The translations under genes and the position numbers were made by a program. A model generated the notes under the pieces. That model ran no database searches. It worked only from the letters and a program-made list of their open reading frames with translations, and was not told the origin of the DNA. A DNA stretch of 48,309 nt from an uncultured Cytophagales bacterium (GTDB taxonomy: Bacteria; Bacteroidota; Bacteroidia; Cytophagales; Thermonemataceae): contig CALEMF010000098.1 in assembly GCA_937911505.1 (NCBI GenBank), forward strand, positions 1 to 48,309, in the 5' to 3' direction. How positions within the stretch are numbered: position 1 is the first letter of the stretch; each line of letters starts with the position of its first letter. Shown piece after piece: positions 9,436 to 19,073 of this stretch.

Positions 9436-10905
9436 ATGAAGCAATTACAGGAATTGCTGAAAGACGTAGCCGTAGAGATGGCAAGTCCCTATACTACGCA
9501 AGCTATCCAAGCTGTACATTTCGATTCTCGCCTTGTCGTATCAAAGAGCCTCTTTGTAGCGTTGCATGGAACCCGCGTAGATGGACATGATTTTATTACG
9601 CAAGCCATCGAAAAAGGAGCCACAGCGGTGGTCTGTCAAGAACTCCCCGCAAGCTTAGTAGAAGGCGTGGCTTACATCAAAGTAAAAGATACAACCAAAG
9701 CCTTAGGGGTAATAGCGGCCAACTTCTACGACCATCCTTCTCGTAAGCTGCAATTGGTGGCAGTGACGGGTACCAACGGTAAAACTACCACAGTAACTTT
9801 GTTGTACAAGCTATTCCGATCCTTAGGGTATAGTACAGGTTTACTCTCTACCATTCAGAATCAGATCAATGAGGAAGTGATACCTGCTACGCATACCACG
9901 CCCGATGCACTACAAATCAACCAATTACTGGCTAAAATGGTCAAACAGGGCTGTACACACTGCTTCATGGAAGCCAGTTCGCATGCCATCGCACTTAATA
10001 GAATCGCTGGTTTATATTTTGCTGGAGCAGTATTTACCAATATTAGCCACGATCACCTAGATTTTCACGGTAGCTTTGCTAACTACATCCAAGCCAAGAA
10101 AAAGCTCTTTGATGACCTCCCTAAGCAGGCCTTTGCGCTGACCAATATTGACGATAAACGAGGAGAGGTAATGTTGCAAAATACAGTGGCACGTCGTTAT
10201 ACCTTTGCCTTGCATCATCCTGCCTATTTTAAAGGAAAATTGCTAGATAATACCTTACAAGGGCTTCTCTTGGAGATCAACCGCCAACCCACTTGGTTTA
10301 AGCTATTGGGCAATTTTAATGCCTACAACTTACTGTCTGTTTTTGCTACTGCAATGCTTTTAGGAGAAGAGGAAGAAGAAGTACTCAGAAGTCTCTCAGG
10401 ACTATCAGCAGCGCCTGGTCGCTTCGAAAAACGTATGGCACCCAACGGTATAATGGGCATTGTAGATTATGCCCATACACCAGATGCACTCGAAAATGTA
10501 CTGCATACCTTACAGGGCGTTCGCCAAGACAACCAACAGATTATCTGTGTAGTAGGGTGTGGCGGTGATAGAGATAAAACTAAAAGACCTTTGATGGCTA
10601 AAGTAGCCTGCCAATTGAGCCATCAGGTAATTTTTACCGCCGATAATCCAAGAACAGAACCCCCTGAAGCCATTATCCAAGCGATGTTAGCAGGGCTTAA
10701 TCCCATAGATAAAAAAAAGGTACAAGTGATAGCAGAAAGACGTGCTGCTATTCGCGCGGCGGTAACCCAAGCGACTCCCCAAGACATCATCCTGATTGCT
10801 GGAAAAGGACACGAGACTTATCAGGAAATTAATGGCGTAAGGCATCATTTCGATGACCGAGAAGAGATAGAAAAAGCCTTTGCTGAAATGGCTGAAAAAA
10901 AATAA
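9436..10905 (+). CDS. murE: UDP-MurNAc-L-Ala-D-Glu:meso-diaminopimelate ligase
   Basis: A 489-residue Mur ligase that adds the third stem residue. It has the N-terminal UDP-binding domain, the ATP-binding loop TGTNGKTTTV (about residues 110-120), the central GAVFTNISHDHLDFHGS segment and the C-terminal domain. The substrate-selecting motif reads DNPR (in ADNPRTEPPE, about residue 402), the form associated with meso-diaminopimelate rather than lysine. The cell wall is therefore predicted to be the A1-gamma, DAP-containing type. The gene starts 6 bases after the ftsI stop and is probably cotranscribed with it. Confidence 0.97.
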   Translation: MKQLQELLKDVAVEMASPYTTQAIQAVHFDSRLVVSKSLFVALHGTRVDGHDFITQAIEKGATAVVCQELPASLVEGVAYIKVKDTTKALGVIAANFYDHPSRKLQLVAVTGTNGKTTTVTLLYKLFRSLGYSTGLLSTIQNQINEEVIPATHTTPDALQINQLLAKMVKQGCTHCFMEASSHAIALNRIAGLYFAGAVFTNISHDHLDFHGSFANYIQAKKKLFDDLPKQAFALTNIDDKRGEVMLQNTVARRYTFALHHPAYFKGKLLDNTLQGLLLEINRQPTWFKLLGNFNAYNLLSVFATAMLLGEEEEEVLRSLSGLSAAPGRFEKRMAPNGIMGIVDYAHTPDALENVLHTLQGVRQDNQQIICVVGCGGDRDKTKRPLMAKVACQLSHQVIFTADNPRTEPPEAIIQAMLAGLNPIDKKKVQVIAERRAAIRAAVTQATPQDIILIAGKGHETYQEINGVRHHFDDREEIEKAFAEMAEKK

Positions 10906-10930
10906 ATGTTACGATCCTTAACCTATTGAT

Positions 10931-12205
10931 ATGCTCTACTATTTATTCGATTATTTAGACAAACAATTCGACCTTATCGGAGCAGGTGTCTTTAAATACA
11001 TCTCCTTTAGAGCGGCCATGTCAGCAGTACTTTCGCTGCTGATTAGCATTATTTATGGTAAAAGGGTGATTGCCTATTTACGTAAAAAGCAGATTGGGGA
11101 AGACGTAAGAAACTTGGGTCTGCAAGGGCAAATGGAGAAAAAGGGTACACCCACCATGGGAGGAATTATCATTATTGGGTCGGTGCTCATCCCTGTGCTA
11201 CTATTTGTAAAACTTGACAACATTTATGTAATTCTACTTATCTGCACGATGATAGGGCTAGGCTTTATCGGTTTTTTAGATGACTATTTAAAAAAGACCG
11301 TTTCGAAAGAAGGGTTAAAAGGAAAATTCAAGATTATAGGACAAGTAGGCATCGGCTTATTGGTAGCTGTTACCTTGTACTATAATAATAATGTATATGT
11401 GCAAGAGAAAGTCCTCGCCGACGATGTAACTGCCTTGGCTACCTTACACCAAGAAGAGAAAGTGCTAGAAACCGCCCGTGTGGAAAAATCAGAAGAAGTA
11501 CCTTACTACCAAGTCATTTACAAGACAACGCGCACCAACGTACCGTTCTTGAAAGACAACCAGTTCGACTATAAATACCTCAACCTATTTCAAATAGAAG
11601 GGCTTGATTCCATATTGTACATTTTACTAGTGATTTTCATCATTACAGCGGTCTCTAATGGCGCCAACATTACTGATGGTATTGATGGCCTAGCTGCTGG
11701 AACTTCAGCAATTATTGGGTTTACCTTGGCGGTATTTGCCTACCTCTCTGGTAATACCATTTTTGCGCAGTACCTCAACATCATGTACATTCCTAATATA
11801 GAAGAGGCCGCCATTTTTGGGACAGCCTTTACGGGCGCTTGTGTAGGCTTTCTTTGGTACAACTCCTTTCCCGCGCAAGTCTTTATGGGCGATACGGGTA
11901 GCTTGTCGCTGGGAGGGGTAATTGCTGTACTGGCGCTTTGTATCCGTAAAGAACTCATGCTGCCCCTACTTTGCGGTATTTTCTTGGTAGAAAATCTTTC
12001 GGTAATCTTACAAGTAGCCTATTTCAAATATCAGAAAAAGAAACATGGCATAGAGTATGCGCGGGCGCATCGTCTTTTTAAAATGGCACCGCTTCACCAT
12101 CACTACCAGAAAAAAAATATTCCAGAGCCTAAGATTGTCACCCGTTTTTGGATTGTGGGAATTGTACTGGCTATTCTATGTTTGGTTACCTTGAAGTTAC
12201 GTTAG
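10931..12205 (+). CDS. mraY: phospho-MurNAc-pentapeptide transferase
   Basis: MraY transfers phospho-MurNAc-pentapeptide to undecaprenyl phosphate, making lipid I at the inner membrane. Polytopic, 424 residues. The catalytic aspartate motifs are intact: [21 protein letters not shown] and [12 protein letters not shown], as is the HHHYQKK loop near the C-terminus. It is about 60 residues longer than the E. coli enzyme. The extra length is mainly a hydrophilic insertion (about residues 155-220) after [11 protein letters not shown], rich in Glu, Lys and Thr. Similar insertions are typical of MraY from Bacteroidota. It follows murE by 25 bp. Confidence 0.97.
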   Translation: MLYYLFDYLDKQFDLIGAGVFKYISFRAAMSAVLSLLISIIYGKRVIAYLRKKQIGEDVRNLGLQGQMEKKGTPTMGGIIIIGSVLIPVLLFVKLDNIYVILLICTMIGLGFIGFLDDYLKKTVSKEGLKGKFKIIGQVGIGLLVAVTLYYNNNVYVQEKVLADDVTALATLHQEEKVLETARVEKSEEVPYYQVIYKTTRTNVPFLKDNQFDYKYLNLFQIEGLDSILYILLVIFIITAVSNGANITDGIDGLAAGTSAIIGFTLAVFAYLSGNTIFAQYLNIMYIPNIEEAAIFGTAFTGACVGFLWYNSFPAQVFMGDTGSLSLGGVIAVLALCIRKELMLPLLCGIFLVENLSVILQVAYFKYQKKKHGIEYARAHRLFKMAPLHHHYQKKNIPEPKIVTRFWIVGIVLAILCLVTLKLR

Positions 12206-12243
12206 GTAAAGAGGATAATTCAAAAGTATACCTTATGGAAGCA

Positions 12244-12287
12244 GCCTCATCGTAAAATGGTTTAAAGGGTGTTACTTGAGATGAGGC
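12244..12287. other. hairpin-forming inverted repeat between mraY and murD
   Basis: GCCTCATC (12244-12251) and GATGAGGC (12280-12287) are perfectly complementary with a 28-base loop. There is no T-tract after it, so it is not a standard terminator. It sits in the 152-bp gap between mraY and murD, the first sizeable interruption in the cluster. Confidence 0.4.
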
Positions 12288-12357
12288 GTTGAAACCTACT
12301 TTTGTTCCTATGATAAGTGAACTTATTTGTACGATTATCTCATAGACCCTATGTAGT

Positions 12358-13722
12358 ATGAAAAAGATAAGCATACTTGGTGGTGGAGAAAGTGGCGTAG
12401 GTGCTGCTTTATTGGCGAAAGCCAAAGGATTAGAAGTTTTTTTGTCAGATAAGTCGCTATTGGATGCCAAGTACAAAGCTCTTTTAGAAAGCCATCAAAT
12501 TACCTTTGAAGAGGGAAAGCACACCGAACAACGTATCTTAGCCGCTGATGAGGTGGTAAAAAGTCCAGGAATTCCTGATCACATACCACTTATACAGCAA
12601 ATCATCCAGCAACAAATTCCTATTATTTCAGAAATTGAGTTTGCGGCTCGTTATACCAAAGCGCCACTCATCGCCATTACAGGTACAAATGGTAAGACTA
12701 CCACCACTTTATTGATTCATCATTTACTCAAAACAGCAGGTTTTAGTGTAGGCATCGCGGGTAACATTGGCGAAAGCTTCGCCAAGCAGGTCATTAACGA
12801 TCCTTATGACTATTGGGTGCTAGAAGTAAGCAGCTTCCAGCTAGATCATTGCTACCAATTCAAACCCTATATTGCGCTGTTGCTTAATATCACCCCCGAT
12901 CATTTGGATCGCTACGATTACCAGATGGAACAATACGCCAAAGCAAAGTGGCGCATTACCCAACAACAGACAGCAACGGATTATTTACTCTACAACGCAG
13001 AAGATGCACGTATTAAAGAAGTCTTGCAAGCGCAGCCTACACAAGCAAAAGATTTACCCATTGCTACAACGCCCATTGCTACTGATAAGTTGGCGGCTTT
13101 TCTACAAGAGGAGCATTTACAAGTGAGCGAAGCAGGTAAGTTACTCGCTGAAATACCTACTGCTGCTATTACTTTACAAGGTAAACATAATCTTTTCAAT
13201 AGCCTGTGTGCACTGGCGGTAGGGTACTTACTTCGAGTGCCTACCACGACAATTAAAACGGCCCTCGCTACCTTTCAAGGAGCACCGCATCGCTTACAGA
13301 AAGTAGCTGAGCTAGCAGATATCAGTTTCGTTAATGATTCCAAAGCTACTAATGTCGAGGCAGTTTACTATGCATTGGAGTATTACGCACAGCAAGCTAC
13401 ACCACTCATTTGGATAGTGGGTGGGGTAGATAAAGGAAATGACTATAAAGTTCTAGAACCTTACGTTTTCAAAAATGTAAAGAAAATAATAGCTTTGGGG
13501 AAAGAGAACGAGAAGGTGAAGCGTCATTTTGGAACCAAGATACCTGTATGGGAAACGCAAGATATGATACAAGCTGTACAAAAAGCCTACACTTGGGCAG
13601 AGGCGGGCGAAACTGTTTTGCTATCACCCGCTTGTGCTAGCTTCGATCTCTTTAAAAACTACGAAGATCGCGGTAATCAGTTTATAACGGCTGTACAGCA
13701 ACTCACCGCAAAAAAGAAGTAA
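12358..13722 (+). CDS. murD: UDP-MurNAc-L-alanine:D-glutamate ligase
   Basis: A 454-residue cytoplasmic Mur ligase that adds D-Glu to UDP-MurNAc-L-Ala. The N-terminal Rossmann-like segment ISILGGGESGVGAALLAK, the ATP-binding loop TGTNGKTTTT (about residues 108-118), the NITPDHLDRY motif, the FVNDSKATN segment and the C-terminal SPACASFDLFKNYEDRG motif identify MurD. Length and domain order are normal. The start ATG is 152 bp from mraY and the following ftsW gene begins 11 bp downstream, so murD may head a sub-operon. Confidence 0.97.
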   Translation: MKKISILGGGESGVGAALLAKAKGLEVFLSDKSLLDAKYKALLESHQITFEEGKHTEQRILAADEVVKSPGIPDHIPLIQQIIQQQIPIISEIEFAARYTKAPLIAITGTNGKTTTTLLIHHLLKTAGFSVGIAGNIGESFAKQVINDPYDYWVLEVSSFQLDHCYQFKPYIALLLNITPDHLDRYDYQMEQYAKAKWRITQQQTATDYLLYNAEDARIKEVLQAQPTQAKDLPIATTPIATDKLAAFLQEEHLQVSEAGKLLAEIPTAAITLQGKHNLFNSLCALAVGYLLRVPTTTIKTALATFQGAPHRLQKVAELADISFVNDSKATNVEAVYYALEYYAQQATPLIWIVGGVDKGNDYKVLEPYVFKNVKKIIALGKENEKVKRHFGTKIPVWETQDMIQAVQKAYTWAEAGETVLLSPACASFDLFKNYEDRGNQFITAVQQLTAKKK

Positions 13723-13733
13723 AGTAGACCTAT

Positions 13734-14870
13734 ATGATTACAGAAGAAATAGCGTATAGACGAGAGAGTAGGTATTTTAAAGGTGATCCTGTTATTTGGT
13801 ACATCGTAGTGGCATTATCCGTAATCAGTATCTTGGTGGTATATAGTGCTACCCAAAGCTTGGCTTATAAACAAAGCTTGAATAACCCCGAAAAATACTT
13901 AATTAAACATACTAGTCTGGTAGTATTGGCATTAGTCGTTATGTGGATTGCTCACAGAATTGATTATCGCTTCTATGCCCGTCTGTCGCTATTAGCGCTT
14001 TATTTATCTGTACCTCTGTTGCTCATTACTTTAGTATTTGGCCCTACTATTAATGAAGCAACGCGCTGGCTCACTATTCCTTTGATAGAACAATCATTTC
14101 AGCCCTCCGATTTGGCCAAGCTGGCCTTGATTGCACATTTGGCAGCGATGCTTTCCAAAAGGCAACAAAACATAGAGAGTGTAAAAGAATCCCTCTTTCC
14201 CATGTTGGTTTGGATAGGTGTAATCTGTGGGTTGATTGCCATTAGTAACTTTTCTAATGCTGCCATGCTATTTGCTACCTCCCTGCTTATTATGTTTATC
14301 GGGCGTGTACCCATTCGTTACTTTCTCATATTATTGGTCATTGGTGGGCTTTCTATTAGCTTCGCATTGGTAGAAGGGCAGCGCTTTGAAACGGCGGTGA
14401 GTCGTTGGGAAGCCTACAAAAAAAGCTTATATGATTCCGACAATGCCCATCCACAGGCACAAGAATCTTATATGGCCATTGCCTCTGGAGGCATTACAGG
14501 CAAGGGGCCTGGCAACAGCGACCAGCGCAATTTTTTACCGCATCCTTACTCTGATTTCATATTTGCCATTATTGTGGAGGAGTATGGGTTGTTAGGAGGT
14601 GCCTTGGTAGTGTTTCTGTATTTAGCCTTACTTTACAGAGCAATGATGATTATGGCACAGAGTAACCGTGCCTTCGGAGGTATTCTGGCGGCAGGGCTCG
14701 CTTTTAGCTTAGTGATACAAGCGATGATTCACATGTCAGTTGCCGTGGGGCTAGTACCCATTACAGGGCTGCCACTACCACTCTTAAGTATGGGAGGAAC
14801 GTCCCTGCTCTTTACAGGAATCTCTATTGGTGTCATTTTAAGTGTAAGCAGAGGTGATATTATAGAATAA
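13734..14870 (+). CDS. ftsW: SEDS septal peptidoglycan glycosyltransferase
   Basis: A 378-residue polytopic SEDS-family protein. Ten hydrophobic segments are expected, and the family motifs include RWLTIPLIEQSFQPSDLAKL in the first large loop region and the C-terminal GLPLPLLSMGGTSLL segment. Together with the class B PBP encoded upstream it should polymerise septal glycan from lipid II. RodA would have the same fold, but the position between murD and murG indicates FtsW. The hydrophilic N-terminus is about 20 residues before the first membrane segment. The next gene, murG, begins 5 bp after the stop. Confidence 0.95.
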   Translation: MITEEIAYRRESRYFKGDPVIWYIVVALSVISILVVYSATQSLAYKQSLNNPEKYLIKHTSLVVLALVVMWIAHRIDYRFYARLSLLALYLSVPLLLITLVFGPTINEATRWLTIPLIEQSFQPSDLAKLALIAHLAAMLSKRQQNIESVKESLFPMLVWIGVICGLIAISNFSNAAMLFATSLLIMFIGRVPIRYFLILLVIGGLSISFALVEGQRFETAVSRWEAYKKSLYDSDNAHPQAQESYMAIASGGITGKGPGNSDQRNFLPHPYSDFIFAIIVEEYGLLGGALVVFLYLALLYRAMMIMAQSNRAFGGILAAGLAFSLVIQAMIHMSVAVGLVPITGLPLPLLSMGGTSLLFTGISIGVILSVSRGDIIE

Positions 14871-14875
14871 TCAGC

Positions 14876-15973
14876 ATGATCAATCGCATTATTATTAGCG
14901 GAGGAGGTACAGGAGGACATATTTATCCTGCTATTGCCATTGCCAACGAAGTCAAGCAACGTTATCCGGCGGCTACTATTCTTTTTGTAGGTGCCAAAGG
15001 CCGCATGGAAATGGAAAAGGTACCGCAGGCAGGTTACACTATTGTAGGACTTGATATTGCGGGTTTACAACGTAGTTTATCGCTCAAGAACTTGAGCTTT
15101 CCGTGGAAAGTACTGAAAAGCTACCAAGAAGCAAGTGCTATTATAAAGTCGTTTAAACCACAAGTAGTAGTAGGAGTAGGGGGTTATGCTAGTGCTCCTA
15201 CCTTGATGGCGGCTGCACTGAAAGGCATTCCTACACTTATTCAAGAGCAAAACTCCTACGCCGGACTCACCAATAAGCTACTCTCTAAAAAAGCCAAGAA
15301 GGTATGTGTGGCTTATCCGCAAATGGATCAGTTTTTTCCAAGAGAAAAGCTAGTGTATACGGGTAATCCTGTCCGAAAAGATATTATGGCGCTTACTCAT
15401 AAGCGAATGGCGGCGCAAGCACATTTCCAACTGACTGATCAACAACAGGTATTACTAGTAATGGGAGGAAGCTTGGGCGCTAGAACAATTAACGAAAGCC
15501 TCACTGGCGGCTTAGCCCGTTTACAACGTAACCAAATACAAGTCATCTGGCAAACAGGTAAACATTATTACGAAAAAGCCCAAGAAATGGTGGCCGCTCA
15601 CCAAAGTGCTCCCGTTAAAGTATTTCCTTTCATTAAGGAGATGGATTTGGCCTATGCTGCTGCAGATATAATTATCTCTCGAGCGGGCGCTTTATCTATT
15701 TCGGAACTATGCCTCGTAGGAAAACCCGCTATACTCGTACCCTCGCCTCACGTAGCGGAAGATCATCAAACTAAAAATGCACGTGCCTTAGTAGATAGAC
15801 AAGCCGCACTATTGGTACAAGATTATTACGCACGTGACTACCTTGTAAGCGATACCATACAACTACTTAACAACAGTCTTCAACAAAAAGAACTCGCGGC
15901 TAATATTCATCAACTGGCTCGTCCTAAGGCTACTGAAAGTATTGTTAGAGAAATTGAAAAGCTTGCGCGATAA
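14876..15973 (+). CDS. murG: UDP-GlcNAc:lipid I N-acetylglucosaminyltransferase
   Basis: The 365-residue GT-B glycosyltransferase completes lipid II by adding GlcNAc to lipid I on the cytoplasmic face of the inner membrane. The acceptor-side glycine loop SGGGTGGHIYPAIAIA (residues 8-23), the second glycine loop VMGGSLGARTINESL and the UDP-GlcNAc-binding SRAGALSISELCLVGKPAIL segment are all present. It is 5 bp from ftsW. Transcription of the dcw block may stop or weaken after it, because the next 380 bases are noncoding and lead to an independent gene. Confidence 0.97.
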   Translation: MINRIIISGGGTGGHIYPAIAIANEVKQRYPAATILFVGAKGRMEMEKVPQAGYTIVGLDIAGLQRSLSLKNLSFPWKVLKSYQEASAIIKSFKPQVVVGVGGYASAPTLMAAALKGIPTLIQEQNSYAGLTNKLLSKKAKKVCVAYPQMDQFFPREKLVYTGNPVRKDIMALTHKRMAAQAHFQLTDQQQVLLVMGGSLGARTINESLTGGLARLQRNQIQVIWQTGKHYYEKAQEMVAAHQSAPVKVFPFIKEMDLAYAAADIIISRAGALSISELCLVGKPAILVPSPHVAEDHQTKNARALVDRQAALLVQDYYARDYLVSDTIQLLNNSLQQKELAANIHQLARPKATESIVREIEKLAR

Positions 15974-16352
15974 ACGCCTCTATTTACCCTTCTTACTTTT
16001 TAGCACGCTTATCTTAAAATAAGATAAAAAACGCTGCATGCATACCATTCCGATCAATCTCAAAAATCTAGCCATCAAAACCCTAATGGTAGGAGAATTT
16101 TGCTTTGATAAGTACAAAACTTTAAATAGTACAGTGGTAGAAATTGGAAGCTAAATTATTTTGATAAATAATTGCATTATTCTGATAGCTATATTAAAAT
16201 AATACAATATGAAATCAATAAAATATTAACTTACAGTTAGTATGAATATCTTTTAAAAAAAATATTCTAAAAAAAGTTTTATTTGTCTAAAAAAAGTATT
16301 TACTTTGTATCAACAAGAAAGACAAATTTGTAAACCCTTTAATAATACAATT
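15974..16352. other. AT-rich intergenic region between murG and the phasin-like gene
   Basis: These 379 bases contain no convincing gene. A small AT-rich hairpin (TTATCTTA at 16009-16016 with TAAGATAA at 16020-16027, 3-base loop) could attenuate transcription after murG but lacks a T-tract on the plus strand. The second half is very AT-rich and contains runs of A (16255-16300) directly before a promoter-like motif. The composition differs sharply from the flanking coding DNA. Confidence 0.6.
16282..16307 (+). promoter_or_regulatory. probable promoter of the phasin-like gene
   Basis: TTTG (16282-16285) and TACTTTG (16301-16307) resemble the -33 and -7 elements of Bacteroidota, with a shorter spacing than the usual 19 bases. 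The A-tracts immediately upstream could act as an UP-like element. It lies 46 bases before the ATG. Confidence 0.45.
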
Positions 16353-16766
16353 ATGGCGAATGCTAAAGAAACCTCAAAAAAAGTAGCCGAGAAAGTATCT
16401 CAAAACAATGAAGAAATCTTGGTAAAAGTAAAATCTACGTTAGAAGATTCTTTCGAGAACATCAAGAAAACAATGGGCTTTGATAATGCACCTGATTTCG
16501 TAAAAGAAACAGTAAATGCACAAGAAGCACTTGCTAAAAATTGGTTTGACTCATTGATTCGCGTAGCAAAAGTAAGTTCTGCTGAAGAGCTAAACGAAAT
16601 CTTTAACGCACAGATGAAGCAAGTACAGAAAAACTTTACTACTGCTTTCGATGTAGACTACTGGAAAAAAGATGGTAAAGACCTGAAAGCTTCTGACTAC
16701 ATGACAACAGATTACGCTAAATTCACCGTATTGAAAGCGATCGATCTTTGTCAGCCTGCTAAGTAA
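16353..16766 (+). CDS. phasin-like small helical protein inserted in the dcw cluster
   Basis: A 137-residue, soluble, almost entirely alpha-helical protein rich in Lys, Ala and Glu, starting MANAKETSKKVAEKVSQNN. Its amphipathic helices and the segment AQEALAKNWFDSLIRVAKV recall phasin-type proteins that coat polyhydroxyalkanoate granules, but the resemblance is weak and I treat it as unassigned. The frame is open further upstream to 16305 through a TTG codon; the ATG at 16353 is preferred because it follows a promoter-like element and starts a normal helical N-terminus. The gene has its own promoter-like motif and a strong terminator, so it is a monocistronic unit within the dcw cluster. Its repeated use of GTA, AAA and GAA codons looks like that of a well-expressed gene. 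Confidence 0.85.
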   Translation: MANAKETSKKVAEKVSQNNEEILVKVKSTLEDSFENIKKTMGFDNAPDFVKETVNAQEALAKNWFDSLIRVAKVSSAEELNEIFNAQMKQVQKNFTTAFDVDYWKKDGKDLKASDYMTTDYAKFTVLKAIDLCQPAK

Positions 16767-16792
16767 TTGATAACATACTTTATAATACAGTC

Positions 16793-16825
16793 AAAGAGCC
16801 GATACTTTTTTTGTATCGGCTCTTT
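16793..16825 (+). terminator. terminator after the phasin-like gene
   Basis: A perfect 13-bp stem (16793-16805 with 16813-16825) with a T7 loop, ending in a T-rich run. It separates the phasin-like gene from murC. Confidence 0.88.
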
Positions 16826-16897
16826 CTTTATATTTGGATACTTTTAAGTCTATGTAAATAGGAGAAATTACTTCTCTGTTCTAAAAACTTTGTCGGT

Positions 16898-18283
16898 GTG
16901 GAGCTCAATCATTATAAGCAGGTTTATTTTTTAGGTATTGGAGGTATTGGCATGAGCGCACTAGCACGTTGGTTTCAAGCAAACCACTACCAAGTAGCAG
17001 GCTACGATAAAGTAGCTACTTCACTCACCAGAGAACTGGCTGCTGAAGGGATTGAGGTAGTTTATGAGGAGGCAGCAGAGGTTATTCCAGCGGCCTTTCA
17101 CGATCCAGAAGGTACACTGGTTGTGTACACGCCAGCCATTCCCACTACGCATCCACAGTGGCAGTACTTTCAACAAGGTAAGTTTACCGTAGCAAAAAGA
17201 GCTGCTATCTTAGGCGCCATCAGCCAACGGTATTTTACAGTAGCGGTAGCAGGTACACACGGTAAAACGACTACCAGTGCTATCGTGGCTCATTTGCTTA
17301 AAACGGCAAAAAAAGCTATCACTGCTTTTGTAGGCGGTATTATGAAGCCCTACCAAACCAATGTATTGCTTAGTGACGCTCCAGAGGTCTTGGTAGTAGA
17401 AGCAGACGAATATGATCGCTCTTTCCTAACCTTACACCCAGACATAGCCATCATTACCGCTACTGATGCCGACCATTTAGATGTTTATGGTGAGCCAAAG
17501 TCAGTACAAGAAGCCTTCGATGCATTTATTGAAAGAATTTCTCCAGAAGGAAAGCTCTTTTTGAAAAAAGGGATTGTCTTGTCAGCCGACTGGCTGATGG
17601 AAAGGGGAGAAATATACACCTTTGGTCTAGACAATGCACAATACTATATTAAGGACTTGCGAATAGAGAGCGGGCGCTTCTGCTTTGATATACAAACACC
17701 ACAACAAACGATACAAGGCATAGCATTGGCATTGCCCGGCGCACACAATATACGCAACGCACTAGCTGCTGTGGGTGTAGCAGAGGCTTTACGTATACCA
17801 AGCGATGTTATTAAAGAAGGGCTCAACTCTTTCGGTGGTGTAAAGCGACGTTTTGAAGTATACTGGCAGACAGAAGAACAGTGTCTCATAGATGACTATG
17901 CACATCATCCAGAAGAACTCAAGGCATTGCTTACAACCGCTCGGCAGCTCTATCCAGCAAAAAATATCACGATTATTTTTCAACCTCACTTATATACTAG
18001 GACAAGAGACTTTGCAGCAGGCTTTGCGCAGAGTTTATCGTTGGCTGATCGGGTAATACTACTACAGATTTACCCTGCACGGGAACAGCCTATACCAGGT
18101 GTTGACGCACAACTCATTGCTAAAAATGTTAAAGCCAAAGAAGTAAAAGTAGTAGCCACTGAAACAGCCTTGGTTACCTACCTAAGACAAGTACAAGTAC
18201 AAGTATGTATTACAGCAGGTGCAGGTGATGTTGATAAGAGTCTTCCTCAAATACAGGAAGCACTGGCTTTAAAAGTTATCTGA
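16898..18283 (+). CDS. murC: UDP-N-acetylmuramate:L-alanine ligase
   Basis: The 461-residue first Mur ligase adds L-Ala to UDP-MurNAc in the cytoplasm. It shows the N-terminal YFLGIGGIGMSALARWF nucleotide-fold motif, the ATP-binding loop GTHGKTTTSA (about residues 118-127, His form typical of MurC), EADEYDRSF, TATDADHLDVY and DDYAHHPEELKA. The start is a GTG codon (product MELNHYKQVY) because no ATG lies between the upstream terminator and the glycine motif. It begins the second dcw block, with ftsQ 26 bp downstream. A promoter in the roughly 70 bases after the terminator is needed but I cannot define one. Confidence 0.96.
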   Translation: MELNHYKQVYFLGIGGIGMSALARWFQANHYQVAGYDKVATSLTRELAAEGIEVVYEEAAEVIPAAFHDPEGTLVVYTPAIPTTHPQWQYFQQGKFTVAKRAAILGAISQRYFTVAVAGTHGKTTTSAIVAHLLKTAKKAITAFVGGIMKPYQTNVLLSDAPEVLVVEADEYDRSFLTLHPDIAIITATDADHLDVYGEPKSVQEAFDAFIERISPEGKLFLKKGIVLSADWLMERGEIYTFGLDNAQYYIKDLRIESGRFCFDIQTPQQTIQGIALALPGAHNIRNALAAVGVAEALRIPSDVIKEGLNSFGGVKRRFEVYWQTEEQCLIDDYAHHPEELKALLTTARQLYPAKNITIIFQPHLYTRTRDFAAGFAQSLSLADRVILLQIYPAREQPIPGVDAQLIAKNVKAKEVKVVATETALVTYLRQVQVQVCITAGAGDVDKSLPQIQEALALKVI

Positions 18284-18309
18284 GTGTTATAAAATTAGTA
18301 GGATATACA

Positions 18310-19068
18310 ATGTTTGGAAGATTGAAATTTAAAGTATGGGTGCGTTGGGCAGGAGTGATCCTGTTGCTGGGTATTGTGATTGGCTTTGTAGGAAGAAGGC
18401 ACGGCAACACCGTATGTGATCAAGTATATATCCATATCGATAATGAAAAAGGGCATTATTTTCTTGATAAAAAGGATATTTTACAGTTGCTTACGAACAA
18501 TGGAGATGATTACCTAATCGGGACAAAGTATAAAAATATAAATACCGAAAAGCTTGAACTTCGTGTAAAGAATAATAAATTTGTTAGCGACTGTCAGGTT
18601 TTTCACAATTTGAGAGGAGCCTTAAGCGTCGAAGTAAAGCAGGTAGAACCTATTGCTCGCTTTTTAAATATAGGTGAAAAAGATTTTTATATCGATCTTG
18701 ACGGAAATATATTTGAAGTATCTAGCAAATATACAGCGCGTGTATTGGTAGTAACACAAGAAAAAGATGTACCTTTACCTAATTTTGAAATAGATAAAGA
18801 AGATCAAGCGTTGCTTGACTTTATCAGAAAAATTCACCAAAATCCAGTGTGGAGAGCACAAATCGCGCAGATTCATTTGAATCGTTTTGGTGAGGTGACC
18901 CTATGGATGCAGATAGGGAAGCCTAAGGTTTTGTTAGGGAAGCTTACTGACATAGACGATAAATTGAAGAAAATAGATATTCTTTATCAAAAAATACTTC
19001 CTTACAAAGGATGGGAAACGTATAAGACGGTGAACTTGATGTATCACAATCAAATTATCTGTGAATAA
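18310..19068 (+). CDS. ftsQ: cell division protein FtsQ/DivIB
   Basis: The 252-residue bitopic protein has a short basic cytoplasmic tail, one membrane segment (about 13-28, WAGVILLLGIVIGFVG) and a periplasmic POTRA-like plus beta domain. Assignment rests on topology, length and position between murC and ftsA, since FtsQ is poorly conserved; the segment QVFHNLRGALSVEVKQVEPIARF fits the POTRA and beta-domain boundary. It should link FtsL/FtsB to early divisome proteins. It starts 26 bp after murC and ends 5 bp before ftsA, so the three are probably cotranscribed. Confidence 0.9.
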   Translation: MFGRLKFKVWVRWAGVILLLGIVIGFVGRRHGNTVCDQVYIHIDNEKGHYFLDKKDILQLLTNNGDDYLIGTKYKNINTEKLELRVKNNKFVSDCQVFHNLRGALSVEVKQVEPIARFLNIGEKDFYIDLDGNIFEVSSKYTARVLVVTQEKDVPLPNFEIDKEDQALLDFIRKIHQNPVWRAQIAQIHLNRFGEVTLWMQIGKPKVLLGKLTDIDDKLKKIDILYQKILPYKGWETYKTVNLMYHNQIICE

Positions 19069-19073
19069 AACTT

